Shown here one piece after another: positions 7,720 to 15,785 of a DNA stretch of 18,719 bases (positions within the stretch are counted from its first letter, which is position 1; each line of letters begins with the position of its first letter). Below the pieces are notes generated by a model. The model was given only the letters and a program-made list of their open reading frames with translations, was not told the origin of the DNA and did not search any database. Source of the DNA: Flavobacteriaceae bacterium (GTDB lineage Bacteria > Bacteroidota > Bacteroidia > Flavobacteriales > Flavobacteriaceae); contig JABDLH010000139.1 in the NCBI GenBank assembly GCA_013003145.1, positions 1-18,719 of the forward strand, in the 5' to 3' direction. The position numbers and the translations under genes are program-made.

Positions 7720-8829
7720 ATGAATGACCTGTCCAATCCCGATAAACGAGAGCGACACCCCATGAAATACCGGGGGACTGAATGCCTTAATTGCGGGCAT
7801 CCATTAGATATCAGCGACCGCTACTGTCCACAGTGCTCCCAGGCGAACAACACCAAGAAACGAACTTTAGTCAATTATATAGAAGAATTCTTCAATACCG
7901 TAGTTGCCTATGACTCCAGGTTGCTCAGAACACTATCAGCCATGTTGCTGCATCCCGGGAAAATGACCAGGGAATATCTGGAGGGTAAGCGCATGACGTA
8001 CACCAATCCCTTCCGTTTCCTTTTAAGCCTCAGTATTATATATTTCTTACTGCTTAGTGCAGGCAGCGACCTGGACACCCTGGACGCCAATAGCAACAAT
8101 GACATTTCTGATCAGGACTTCACTAATACACCCTTAGCGGCAGAGGCCGAAAAAACCTCCTCAAAAGACTCGATCGTAACATGGCAAAACCCACAAGGTT
8201 ATGTGCTGTTTTCGGATAAAAAAGATTCGGTTATCGCATCGTCTCCGGCTTTGCACTATGAACAGCTTGCCACCGATGATTTCTGGGATCGTATTTTTAA
8301 AAAAACCGAGTTTTATCTTTCCCTGATCCGCTATCACGATTTAAAGAACTATGATGAGTTAGGCCGAATAATGGAGGTGCCGGAATCGGGAGAAGACAAG
8401 AGCAGCTTTGCCATTGCCAGGAGCATTAACCGGGTGAAAAATACCCCGGGAAGTTTCCTCGACGCAATATTAGGACGGCTGCCATTCGCTACTTTTTTCT
8501 TCCTGCCTGTCTTCGCCGTCTTCATACGGATGGTATATATCAATAAAAGCTATACGTACACCGATAATCTGATCTTCAGCTTCCATAATCAGTCACTTAT
8601 GTTTATCTTGCTCACTATTAGTTTTTTGGTGGATGAGATTTTCAGTATTTCCACTGCCGGATTCGCTTTGCTCATTTTTTCTTTGTACCTGTACAAAGCC
8701 ATGAGGACCTTTTACGGTGATGGAAGACTTAAAACAATACTAAAATTTCTACTGCTAAACACGATTTTTATAATTTTGTCAGGCATTGGGGCTCTTGCCC
8801 TGCTTCTGGGAAGCGCCTTCACTTATTAG
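7720..8829 (+). CDS. DUF3667 domain membrane protein with N-terminal zinc ribbon
   Basis: The function is unknown. Residues 20-41 form a zinc-ribbon pattern with Cys22, Cys25, Cys36 and Cys39 (CLNCG ... YCPQCSQ), followed by the family block LLRTLSAMLLHPGKMTREYL (68-87) and TNPFRFLLSLSI (95-106). These are hallmarks of the Bacteroidota DUF3667 family. One membrane helix is at about 98-114. A hydrophilic loop of about 140 residues follows, then four hydrophobic segments (about 255-273, 290-305, 308-326, 338-365). The ATG at 7720 is chosen because a promoter lies just upstream; Met15 (7762) would also keep the zinc ribbon. It lies 9 bases before apaG, so the two are probably cotranscribed. The stop codon is TAG. 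Confidence 0.85.
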   Translation: MNDLSNPDKRERHPMKYRGTECLNCGHPLDISDRYCPQCSQANNTKKRTLVNYIEEFFNTVVAYDSRLLRTLSAMLLHPGKMTREYLEGKRMTYTNPFRFLLSLSIIYFLLLSAGSDLDTLDANSNNDISDQDFTNTPLAAEAEKTSSKDSIVTWQNPQGYVLFSDKKDSVIASSPALHYEQLATDDFWDRIFKKTEFYLSLIRYHDLKNYDELGRIMEVPESGEDKSSFAIARSINRVKNTPGSFLDAILGRLPFATFFFLPVFAVFIRMVYINKSYTYTDNLIFSFHNQSLMFILLTISFLVDEIFSISTAGFALLIFSLYLYKAMRTFYGDGRLKTILKFLLLNTIFIILSGIGALALLLGSAFTY

Positions 8830-8838
8830 AGACACGTC

Positions 8839-9225
8839 ATGATTACACAGGTAACCAAAGGGATTAAGATTTCCGTGACCACGAGTTTTGAGGGTACTTT
8901 CTTCAAAAACTACAAGATGCACTTTGCCTTTGGCTATACCATTACCATTGAGAACCAAAGCAAGGATTCTGTACAACTGACCTCAAGGCACTGGAAGATA
9001 TACGATGCACTGAACGATTTTGAGATCCTTGACGGGGAAGGTGTGATCGGGAAAAAACCGGTGATCAAGCCCGGGGAATCCCACACCTATAGTTCGGGTT
9101 GTCTTTTGGCCTCTCCTATCGGGGCAATGAAAGGACATTACAATATGGTCAACTTCAGTTCTACCGAGAAATTCAGGGTATATGTACCCACCTTTAAATT
9201 CAGCGCACCTTTTGCCCTGAACTAA
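8839..9225 (+). CDS. apaG: ApaG protein
   Basis: The 128-residue product matches ApaG (DUF525) in length and pattern. ApaG is a small single-domain protein with a fibronectin-III-like beta sandwich, named in the E. coli apaGH locus and often labelled a Co2+/Mg2+ efflux protein, though its molecular role is not settled. Visible family segments are FGYTITIENQS (about 31-41), LTSRHWKIYD (47-56), GEGVIGKKPVIKPGESHTY (66-84) and the Gly-rich SPIGAMKGHY (about 92-101). There is no signal peptide or membrane segment. It follows the DUF3667 gene by 9 bases and precedes pruA, which has its own promoter. Confidence 0.93.
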   Translation: MITQVTKGIKISVTTSFEGTFFKNYKMHFAFGYTITIENQSKDSVQLTSRHWKIYDALNDFEILDGEGVIGKKPVIKPGESHTYSSGCLLASPIGAMKGHYNMVNFSSTEKFRVYVPTFKFSAPFALN

Positions 9226-9234
9226 GCCCCCATT

Positions 9235-9246
9235 TATAACGTTATA
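9235..9246 (+). repeat. Perfect 12-bp palindrome upstream of pruA
   Basis: TATAACGTTATA reads the same on both strands. Its centre lies about 32 bases before the -7 box of pruA, a position suited to a dimeric regulator. It may be an operator, but the site is AT-rich and single, so chance is possible. Confidence 0.35.
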
Positions 9247-9271
9247 GTTTTCTTTTCCCTACATGATTTAA

Positions 9272-9279
9272 TACCTTTG
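9272..9279 (+). promoter_or_regulatory. Predicted -7 box of pruA
   Basis: TACCTTTG matches the Bacteroidota TAnnTTTG box. The start would be near 9286, about 24 bases before the pruA ATG. No clear -33 TTG is present at the usual distance. Confidence 0.55.
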
Positions 9280-9309
9280 CTGGAATTTTAATTAAAAATA
9301 ACAGCAATT

Positions 9310-10941
9310 ATGGGTAAAGGATTTTTCAATGTCCCGGTAGCAGTAAATGAACCTGTTAGGACATATGAGCCCGGGAGTTCCGAAAGGGAGTCCGTGCTTC
9401 AGCAATATAAAGAGTATTACAATAGCCAGGTAGAGGTTCCTCTCTACATCGGGGGCAAAGAAATAAAAACGGGGAATACCGCAGATATGGCACCCCCACA
9501 TGACCATAAACACGTGGTCGGTAAATATCATAAAGCAGAAAAGAAACATGTAGAATCTGCTATTTCTGAAGCCTTGAAAGCCAGGGAATCCTGGGCTGCA
9601 CTAAGCTGGGAACAGCGTGCTTCAATTTTCCTGAAAGCGGCCGCATTGATCTCTGGTCCTTACCGCGACAAGCTGAATGCTTCTACCATGATCGCTCAAT
9701 CCAAGAATATCTACCAGGCAGAAATTGACTCGGCCTGTGAGTTGATCGACTTCTTAACTTTTAACGTGGAATATATGGCTGAGATCTACAGCCAGCAACC
9801 AGAATCCTCTGAAGGAGTATGGAACCGCGTGGAATACCGTCCTTTGGAAGGATTCGTTTACGCCGTAACTCCATTCAACTTTACAGCCATTGCGGGTAAC
9901 CTACCCACAAGTGCAGCACTCATGGGGAACGTAGTTGTTTGGAAACCCAGTGACCATCAGATCTTTTCAGCCAAAGTAGTGATGGACGTCTTTAGGGAAG
10001 CCGGAGTTCCTGACGGGGTGATCAACGTAGTGTATGGTGACCCGGAAATGATCACCGATACCGTCCTGGCCAGCCCGGATTTTACCGGTATCCACTTTAC
10101 AGGATCCACTACTGTATTTAAAGATATCTGGAGAAAGATCGGTAACAATTTAGTCCGTTATAAGACCTACCCAAGGATCGTTGGTGAGACCGGTGGTAAG
10201 GATTACATTATTGCCCACCCAACAGCAGATGCTCAACAAGTGGCTACGGCTATTACAAGGGGCGCTTTCGAATTCCAGGGCCAGAAATGCAGCGCAGCCT
10301 CCAGGGTTTACCTGCCAAAGTCGACCGCACAAGATATCCTTGACCGGGTAAGAAAGGATGTAAAATCCTTTAAACCTGCAGGTTCTCCAGAAGACATGGG
10401 TAACTTTATAACTGCAGTTATCCACGAAGGAGCATTTGACAAACTTGCATCGTATATAGATCAAGCTAAAAAAGACGATAATGCAGAGGTAGTTATAGGA
10501 GGTAGTTACGATAAGTCTAAGGGTTATTTTATAGATCCAACGGTCATCGTCACCACGGATCCTAAATACACCACCATGGAAACTGAACTTTTCGGACCCG
10601 TGGTCACCGTATATGTTTACGATGACAAGGACTGGAGCAAAACCCTGAAACTTGTTGATGAAACATCCATCTACGGACTGACAGGTGCTGTAATTTCTGC
10701 AGATCGTTATTCGATCGCGGAGGCTACCAAAGTTCTGGAGAACAGTGCCGGGAATTTCTACATCAATGACAAGCCAACAGGGGCTGTCGTGGGACAACAA
10801 CCTTTTGGAGGAGCAAGGGCTTCAGGTACTAATGACAAGGCCGGTTCTGCACAGAACCTGTTGCGTTGGGTATCGCCAAGACTCATCAAAGAAACCTTTG
10901 TTACGCCTGTAGATTATCGCTACCCTTTCTTAGGTGAATAA
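9310..10941 (+). CDS. pruA: L-glutamate gamma-semialdehyde dehydrogenase (1-pyrroline-5-carboxylate dehydrogenase)
   Basis: PruA oxidises L-glutamate 5-semialdehyde (in equilibrium with pyrroline-5-carboxylate) to glutamate with NAD+, the second step of proline breakdown. The 543-residue cytosolic protein is the stand-alone form, not fused to proline dehydrogenase as in PutA. Aldehyde-dehydrogenase hallmarks are visible: the TPFNFTAIAGN oxyanion region (187-197, with Asn190), FTGST (263-267), VGETGGKD with general base Glu293, the catalytic Cys327 in FQGQKCSAA, and ELFGP (426-430). The length is typical. No proline dehydrogenase gene is in the window. The gene has its own -7 box and a strong terminator, so it is probably monocistronic. 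Confidence 0.96.
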   Translation: MGKGFFNVPVAVNEPVRTYEPGSSERESVLQQYKEYYNSQVEVPLYIGGKEIKTGNTADMAPPHDHKHVVGKYHKAEKKHVESAISEALKARESWAALSWEQRASIFLKAAALISGPYRDKLNASTMIAQSKNIYQAEIDSACELIDFLTFNVEYMAEIYSQQPESSEGVWNRVEYRPLEGFVYAVTPFNFTAIAGNLPTSAALMGNVVVWKPSDHQIFSAKVVMDVFREAGVPDGVINVVYGDPEMITDTVLASPDFTGIHFTGSTTVFKDIWRKIGNNLVRYKTYPRIVGETGGKDYIIAHPTADAQQVATAITRGAFEFQGQKCSAASRVYLPKSTAQDILDRVRKDVKSFKPAGSPEDMGNFITAVIHEGAFDKLASYIDQAKKDDNAEVVIGGSYDKSKGYFIDPTVIVTTDPKYTTMETELFGPVVTVYVYDDKDWSKTLKLVDETSIYGLTGAVISADRYSIAEATKVLENSAGNFYINDKPTGAVVGQQPFGGARASGTNDKAGSAQNLLRWVSPRLIKETFVTPVDYRYPFLGE

Positions 10942-10978
10942 TCACAGCGGGAACAGCTCCCAGAGCCGCAATATTTAT

Positions 10979-11017
10979 AAAGCCTTATTATCTTCCGGAT
11001 AATAAGGCTTTGTTTTT
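10979..11017 (+). terminator. Intrinsic terminator of pruA
   Basis: A perfect 14-bp stem (10979-10992 with 10998-11011, arm AAAGCCTTATTATC, loop TTCCG) is followed by GTTTTT. It lies 37 bases after the pruA stop. On the minus strand it is followed by only a weak T-rich stretch, so it may also stop rsmG transcripts less efficiently. Confidence 0.9.
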
Positions 11018-11089
11018 GAGCGTTATATATTTAAAGATTTTGTAACTTTAGGAGAACGCAACCCGAATCTGAACCTTAACAGAGATCTT

Positions 11090-11218
11090 ATGGACAATAA
11101 AACGACCAAAAAAATCTATTCCCGGGGGTTAGTATTTCTGTACTCTCGTTATCGTCAATGGCTAAGTAAATACGCCGCTCGTTGCAGGAACACTTATTAC
11201 CAAATGCTTGCGCTGTAA
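11090..11218 (+). CDS. Possible small basic protein of 42 residues
   Basis: An ATG at 11090 opens a 42-codon frame ending in TAA at 11216-11218, just 3 bases before the rsmG stop on the other strand. The product begins MDNKTTKKIYSRG and contains LYSRYRQWLSKYAARCRN. It is strongly basic, with aromatic and Arg/Lys residues arranged as in an amphipathic helix. A near-match to the -7 box (TAACTTTA, 11043-11050, with A at the last position) lies about 40 bases upstream. The ORF fills almost all the space between the pruA terminator and rsmG, and its codon use looks like that of its neighbours. I do not recognise the family, and a random ORF of this size is possible. Confidence 0.45.
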   Translation: MDNKTTKKIYSRGLVFLYSRYRQWLSKYAARCRNTYYQMLAL

Positions 11219-11221
11219 CAT

Positions 11222-11857
11222 TCAAGGTTTATACTTCATTGGCAGGTAGACCACTTTCTTGGTGTCAAAAAATGGCTCATCAAAGTACTGGTCAAGGTTA
11301 TATATTTGTGCCGTTTTATAAGGTTCCAATTCTTCAGACAGGTCGCCCCCTTTTAAATAAAGAATACCATTTTTCAGTTCGTGAACGGATTGTTTCGCAA
11401 TGCGACCACGCACCCAATTCACAAAAGTAGGCATAGCAGCTACAGCCCTGCTCACGATAAAATCGAACTGTGTATCCAGCTCTTCTACCCTGCAATGCCG
11501 GGTCTGCACATTCTTAAGACCTAGGCCCTGCACCACCTCGTCCACCACCTTGATCTTCTTACCTATAGCATCCACCAAGGTGAACTGGGTTTCCGGAAAA
11601 GCGATAGCCAAAGGGATGCCGGGAAATCCGCCCCCCGTACCTACATCCAGAACCTTGGCTCCCGGTTTAAAAGAAATAAGCTTGGCTATGCCTAGGGAAT
11701 GCAGCACATGTCTCAGGTAGAGCTCGTCTATATCTTTCCTGGATACTACGTTGATCTTCAGGTTCCAATCCTGGTACAAGGCTTCCAATTCCCTGAACTG
11801 TTGTTGCTGTGTTTCGTTAAAATGTTCAAAATATTTAAAGACTATATCCGCCTGCAT
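11222..11857 (-). CDS. rsmG: 16S rRNA (guanine527-N7)-methyltransferase
   Basis: RsmG (GidB) methylates N7 of G527 in 16S rRNA using S-adenosylmethionine. The 211-residue protein has a short helical N-terminus with the family block NLKINVVSRKD (32-42), the SAM-binding loop VLDVGTGGGFPGIPLAI (69-85), an acidic residue after strand 2 (LVDAIGKKIKVV, 94-105) and the conserved VSRAVA segment (135-140). The length fits the family. It is divergent from the desaturase gene and convergent with the small ORF at 11090. The stop is TGA. Confidence 0.96.
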   Translation of the reverse strand: MQADIVFKYFEHFNETQQQQFRELEALYQDWNLKINVVSRKDIDELYLRHVLHSLGIAKLISFKPGAKVLDVGTGGGFPGIPLAIAFPETQFTLVDAIGKKIKVVDEVVQGLGLKNVQTRHCRVEELDTQFDFIVSRAVAAMPTFVNWVRGRIAKQSVHELKNGILYLKGGDLSEELEPYKTAQIYNLDQYFDEPFFDTKKVVYLPMKYKP

Positions 11858-11860
11858 GCT

Positions 11861-11868
11861 TACCTTTG
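11861..11868 (+). promoter_or_regulatory. Candidate -7 box for the desaturase-aminotransferase unit
   Basis: TACCTTTG matches TAnnTTTG. The start would be near 11875, leaving a leader of about 90 bases before the desaturase ATG. A shorter near-match (TATTTTG, 11916-11922) lies closer. Neither has a clear -33 element, so the choice is uncertain. Confidence 0.35.
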
Positions 11869-11877
11869 TGTTTTCGG

Positions 11878-11885
11878 CAAAAGTA
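11878..11885 (-). promoter_or_regulatory. Predicted -7 box of rsmG
   Basis: The minus strand reads TACTTTTG, a full match to TAnnTTTG, 20 bases before the rsmG ATG (11855-11857). The leader would be about 14 bases. No -33 TTG was found. Confidence 0.5.
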
Positions 11886-11965
11886 CGACAATCGATAAGA
11901 GATATTAAAAGTTTGTATTTTGCGTTTTATTATAAAGACCCCAAGATCTTTTAACAATACAGAAT

Positions 11966-13069
11966 ATGAAAACTTCACCTGTAAGGTTCTCCCGTAACGA
12001 TTCCGCACAATTTTTCAGAACATTGAACAGAAGGGTTAACGCCTATTTCAAAGAAAATAAAATCAAAAAGACCGGTAACTGGCAATTGCACCTGAAGACT
12101 GCGGTCATGTTCGGACTTATCCTGGACCCGTATTTCCTGATGCTAACCCTTAACCTTCACACTTGGGCAAATTTACTACACACTATCACCATGGGTGTGG
12201 GTATGGCAGGGGTTGGAATGAACGTCATGCACGATGGGAACCACGGCTCTTATTCCAGTAAAAAATGGCTGAACAAGTTAATGGGGAGCAGTATCTATAT
12301 ATTGGCGGGGAATGTTTACAACTGGCAGGTACAGCATAATGTGCTGCACCATACGTACACGAACATCCACGAGCACGATGAGGACCTTGAAGCGGGACGC
12401 ATTTTAAGATTCTCAAAACACGCCCCCTGGCATCGTTTTCATAAATTTCAACATTACTATTCTATCTTCCTGTACGGCCTGCTGACCTTTAACTGGGCCA
12501 TAACTACAGATTTTATGCAGATGTACCGTTACACCAAAAGAAAACTGGCTTACGGTAAATTCCCAAACCCATTTTTAAACTGGAGTGTACTTGTGGTCAC
12601 CAAACTGATCTATATCACCATCTGGATCGTACTCCCGATGCTGCTGATGGAAATCGCGTGGTGGAAAGTACTGATAGGATTCTTCCTGATGCACTATGTA
12701 GCAGGAGTGATCCTCAGTGTGGTCTTTCAATTGGCACACGTAGTTGACGAAGCTGAAACGCCCTTGCCCGAACAAGATGGCTCTATGAAGAATACCTGGG
12801 CTATTCACCAGTTATTTACCACGGTGAATTTTGGAACAAAGAACAAGATCGTGAATTGGTTTACAGGGGGGCTGAATCACCAGGTAGAACACCATATCTT
12901 CCCGAACATCAGCCATATTCATTACACAAAAATCGCTGAAATTGTGAAAGAAACGGCGAACGAGTTTAATTTACCCTATAACGAATACAAAACTACCAGA
13001 AAAGCCATAATTTCGCACTTCAAGCATTTAAAAGAATTGGGTAAAAGGCCTGCATTACTGCACACCTAA
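11966..13069 (+). CDS. Membrane fatty-acid (acyl-CoA type) desaturase
   Basis: This is an integral-membrane di-iron desaturase that would insert a double bond into an acyl chain of membrane lipid precursors, adjusting membrane fluidity. All three histidine boxes are present: HDGNH (89-93), HNVLHH (124-129) and HQVEHH (305-310). The Gln in the third box, QVEHH, is characteristic of the COG3239 linoleoyl-CoA/front-end type group, so regioselectivity cannot be deduced from similarity to delta-9 enzymes. There is no fused cytochrome b5 domain. Hydrophobic pairs at about 46-85 and 206-257 flank the boxes. The 367-residue length is typical for Bacteroidota members. It lies 12 bases before the aminotransferase gene, so the two are probably cotranscribed. 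Confidence 0.9.
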   Translation: MKTSPVRFSRNDSAQFFRTLNRRVNAYFKENKIKKTGNWQLHLKTAVMFGLILDPYFLMLTLNLHTWANLLHTITMGVGMAGVGMNVMHDGNHGSYSSKKWLNKLMGSSIYILAGNVYNWQVQHNVLHHTYTNIHEHDEDLEAGRILRFSKHAPWHRFHKFQHYYSIFLYGLLTFNWAITTDFMQMYRYTKRKLAYGKFPNPFLNWSVLVVTKLIYITIWIVLPMLLMEIAWWKVLIGFFLMHYVAGVILSVVFQLAHVVDEAETPLPEQDGSMKNTWAIHQLFTTVNFGTKNKIVNWFTGGLNHQVEHHIFPNISHIHYTKIAEIVKETANEFNLPYNEYKTTRKAIISHFKHLKELGKRPALLHT

Positions 13070-13081
13070 AGTTAACACAGC

Positions 13082-14266
13082 ATGAAGAACGCGCTTTCCG
13101 AAAGAATCAATAACATGGCAACCTCGGCCACCCTGGCTATGGCTGCAAAAGCAAGAGAATTAAGAAACCAAGGAAAAGACATCATCGGGCTCAGCCTGGG
13201 TGAACCGGATTTCAATATTCCCGATTTTATTAAGGAAGCTGCAAAACAGGCCGTAGACGATAACTACAGCAGTTACTCCCCCGTAGACGGTTATGGAGAC
13301 CTGAAACAAGCCATTTCCAACAAATTTAAGCGCGATAATAACCTGGATTACAACCTCTCGCAGATCGTAGTCTCTACCGGGGCAAAGCAATCCCTGGCCA
13401 ATGTGGCCATGGTGATGTTAAACCAGGGAGACGAGGTTATTCTCCCTGCACCTTACTGGGTAAGCTACAGCGACATTGTTAAGCTTGCAGAAGGAGTACC
13501 GGTAGAAGTTCCTACCAGTATTGAAAATGATTTTAAGATGACGCCCTACCAGCTGGAAGCGGCCATCACTCCAAAGACCAAGATGATCTGGTTTAGTTCT
13601 CCTTGCAACCCCAGTGGTTCGGTTTACAGCCAGGAAGAACTACAAGGACTTGCAGAGGTACTCAGGAAGCACCCTGGTATCTACGTAGTCTCTGATGAGA
13701 TCTATGAACATATTAATTTCAGGGGAGGTCATGTAAGCATTGCCGGGATAGAAGGCATGTATGATCGAACCATTACCGTTAATGGGGTCTCCAAGGCATT
13801 TGCTATGACCGGCTGGAGAATCGGGTACATCGGTGCACCGGACTGGATCGCAAAAGCCTGTACCAAATTCCAGGGCCAGATCACCAGCGGCGCAAACGCA
13901 ATTGCTCAGCGTGCAACCATAGCAGCCCTCGAGGCTCCTGTGAGCAAGATTCAGTTCATGATAGACGAGTTCCACCAGCGCAGGGACCTAATTCTCTCCT
14001 TACTTGGAGAGATAGACGGGTTTGCCCTCAACGTACCTGAAGGAGCTTTTTATGTATTCCCAAACATTTCTGCCTTCTTCGGAAAAACTTTAAAAGGCCA
14101 GAAGATAGAGAATGCATCTGATTTTGCGCTTTACCTTTTAGAGCACGCAAACGTGGCTACGGTGACAGGGGAAGCTTTCGGAAATCCTAATTGCATCCGC
14201 ATTTCCTATGCCGCTTCTACCGATGAGATCAGGGAAGCTGTAGCAAGGATCAAAGCTGTCTTATAA
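13082..14266 (+). CDS. PLP-dependent class I aminotransferase (aspartate aminotransferase family)
   Basis: This is a fold-type I aminotransferase, probably acting on aspartate or a related amino acid with 2-oxoglutarate. In the 394-residue protein Lys238, in VNGVSKAFAMTGWRIGY (233-249), is the Schiff-base lysine. NPSGS (176-180), SDEIYEH (204-210) and the C-terminal CIRISYA (with the carboxylate-binding Arg) are also visible. The overall pattern fits the Ib subgroup of aspartate aminotransferases, some of which also use prephenate, so the exact substrate is uncertain. It follows the desaturase by 12 bases, an association with no obvious shared pathway. It converges on trkH with a 27-base gap in which I see no clear terminator. 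Confidence 0.92.
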   Translation: MKNALSERINNMATSATLAMAAKARELRNQGKDIIGLSLGEPDFNIPDFIKEAAKQAVDDNYSSYSPVDGYGDLKQAISNKFKRDNNLDYNLSQIVVSTGAKQSLANVAMVMLNQGDEVILPAPYWVSYSDIVKLAEGVPVEVPTSIENDFKMTPYQLEAAITPKTKMIWFSSPCNPSGSVYSQEELQGLAEVLRKHPGIYVVSDEIYEHINFRGGHVSIAGIEGMYDRTITVNGVSKAFAMTGWRIGYIGAPDWIAKACTKFQGQITSGANAIAQRATIAALEAPVSKIQFMIDEFHQRRDLILSLLGEIDGFALNVPEGAFYVFPNISAFFGKTLKGQKIENASDFALYLLEHANVATVTGEAFGNPNCIRISYAASTDEIREAVARIKAVL

Positions 14267-14293
14267 AAACCATTTAAGTTTATCGGGGTATCC

Positions 14294-15784
14294 CTAGGTC
14301 CTCTTCCAGAAGTAAGGGGTGAACAGGATCAGTACCGTGAAAAGTTCCAGCCTGCCGGCCAACATCAGGAACCCACACCACCATTTCCCGAGAACAGGCA
14401 GGCTGTTGAAATTACTCAGCGGGTTCAGGGTTCCAAAGGCAGGACCTACATTCCCAAGGGAGGAAACTGCACCACCTATGGCCGTTACAAAGTCTAATCC
14501 CAGTAAGCCCAAGACCAGTGCTCCCAGGATAAATAGCATCATATACAAGGCGAAAAAGGCCACGATATTGTAAACTATTTGTTCGGAAACCGACTTCTCG
14601 TTATACCGGACAGGGATTATAGCATTAGGGTGCAGGGTTCTTTTAAATTCGAGCAAGCCATTTTTCAGGATCATAATATGACGCATGATCTTGATCCCAC
14701 CGGCGGTAGATCCGGCAGACCCTCCTGAGAACATCAGCACAAAGAACAAAATTGTTAAGAAGGGTGTCCATGCCGTGAAGTCTGCGGTTACGAAACCCGT
14801 TGTTGTGACCACGGCGACCACCTGGAATAGGGCATGCCTGAAGGCACTTTCCATCTCGCCGAAAAGCATAGGGTGGTAATCCGTCACCGCCATATTTGCT
14901 TTGTAGCGTATTACTATTGCCGTAAGCAGGGTGACGAGTCCAATAAATACCATATAGGCCTTGAATTCTTCATCCTTCAGCACTTTTTGCACCTTCCCCT
15001 TAAACGCGAAATAACTCAATACAAAGTTACTCCCCGCTAAAATCATAAAAAATATAATGATGTATTGTATCAGGGGTTGATCATTCCAGTAAGCGATACT
15101 GGCGTTCTTGGTGGAGAAGCCCCCGGTAGACAAGGTGGCCAGCGAATGGTTGATGGCATCAAAAAATGTCATCCCCGCGGCCTTGAGTAATATGGTCTCC
15201 GCCACGGTATATCCAAAGTAAATCAGCCAGAGACGCTTTGCAGTGTCGGTAATCCTTGGATGCAATTTATCTCCACTGGGCCCGGGAGCTTCGGCTGCAA
15301 AGAGCTGCATCCCCCCTATCCCGAGTAAGGGCAGTATGGCTATAGCCAGTACAATGATCCCCATCCCTCCTATCCAATGGGTAAGACTACGCCAGAAGAG
15401 GATACCCTCCGGCAAGCTCTCAATATCGTCCAGTATAGAAGCCCCGGTGGTTGTATACCCGGAAATGGTTTCAAAAAATGCGTTAGTTACAGAGGGGATA
15501 GCCCCGGAAAACAAATAAGGCAACACCCCGGAAGCCGACATAATCAACCAGCCAAAGGTGACAATTATGTAACCCTCCTTGCGGTTCACCTCTTTTTTAT
15601 GACCCCGGGTGTAAAACATCCCCACTACTCCTACCAGTATAGTCACTATGGCTGCCAAGGTAATATCTAAGGTTACTCCGTCCTTATAGATACCGCTGAC
15701 CAGGGCTGCCAACAACATAAAGGAACCGTTGCAGAGCAACAGCAATCCCATGAGGTGAATAATGATCCGAAGGTTCAGGTGCAT
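14294..15784 (-). CDS. trkH: TrkH-family potassium uptake protein
   Basis: TrkH is the K+-translocating membrane subunit of the Trk system. The 496-residue protein has the four-fold M1-P-M2 layout of the SKT superfamily. The four pore-loop filters are visible: TTTG (111-114), STGG (219-222), TTTG (327-330) and GNVG (444-447). The GGSAGSTAGGIKIMR segment (354-368) after the third repeat matches the intramembrane gating loop region. The length agrees with TrkH. The gene starts 1 base after trkA, so the pair is translationally coupled. It ends in TAG, as do ubiE and the DUF3667 gene, which shows TAG is a normal stop in this genome. Confidence 0.96.
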   Translation of the reverse strand: MHLNLRIIIHLMGLLLLCNGSFMLLAALVSGIYKDGVTLDITLAAIVTILVGVVGMFYTRGHKKEVNRKEGYIIVTFGWLIMSASGVLPYLFSGAIPSVTNAFFETISGYTTTGASILDDIESLPEGILFWRSLTHWIGGMGIIVLAIAILPLLGIGGMQLFAAEAPGPSGDKLHPRITDTAKRLWLIYFGYTVAETILLKAAGMTFFDAINHSLATLSTGGFSTKNASIAYWNDQPLIQYIIIFFMILAGSNFVLSYFAFKGKVQKVLKDEEFKAYMVFIGLVTLLTAIVIRYKANMAVTDYHPMLFGEMESAFRHALFQVVAVVTTTGFVTADFTAWTPFLTILFFVLMFSGGSAGSTAGGIKIMRHIMILKNGLLEFKRTLHPNAIIPVRYNEKSVSEQIVYNIVAFFALYMMLFILGALVLGLLGLDFVTAIGGAVSSLGNVGPAFGTLNPLSNFNSLPVLGKWWCGFLMLAGRLELFTVLILFTPYFWKRT

Positions 15785-15785
15785 A

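Noticed and set aside
7701..7727. Eight-codon upstream ORF before the DUF3667 gene
   Set aside because: It begins upstream of the predicted transcription start (about 7704), so it would probably not be in the mRNA.
10150..10800. 216-residue minus-strand ORF
   Set aside because: It is a shadow of pruA, which has all catalytic motifs on the plus strand; the antisense product resembles nothing I recognise.
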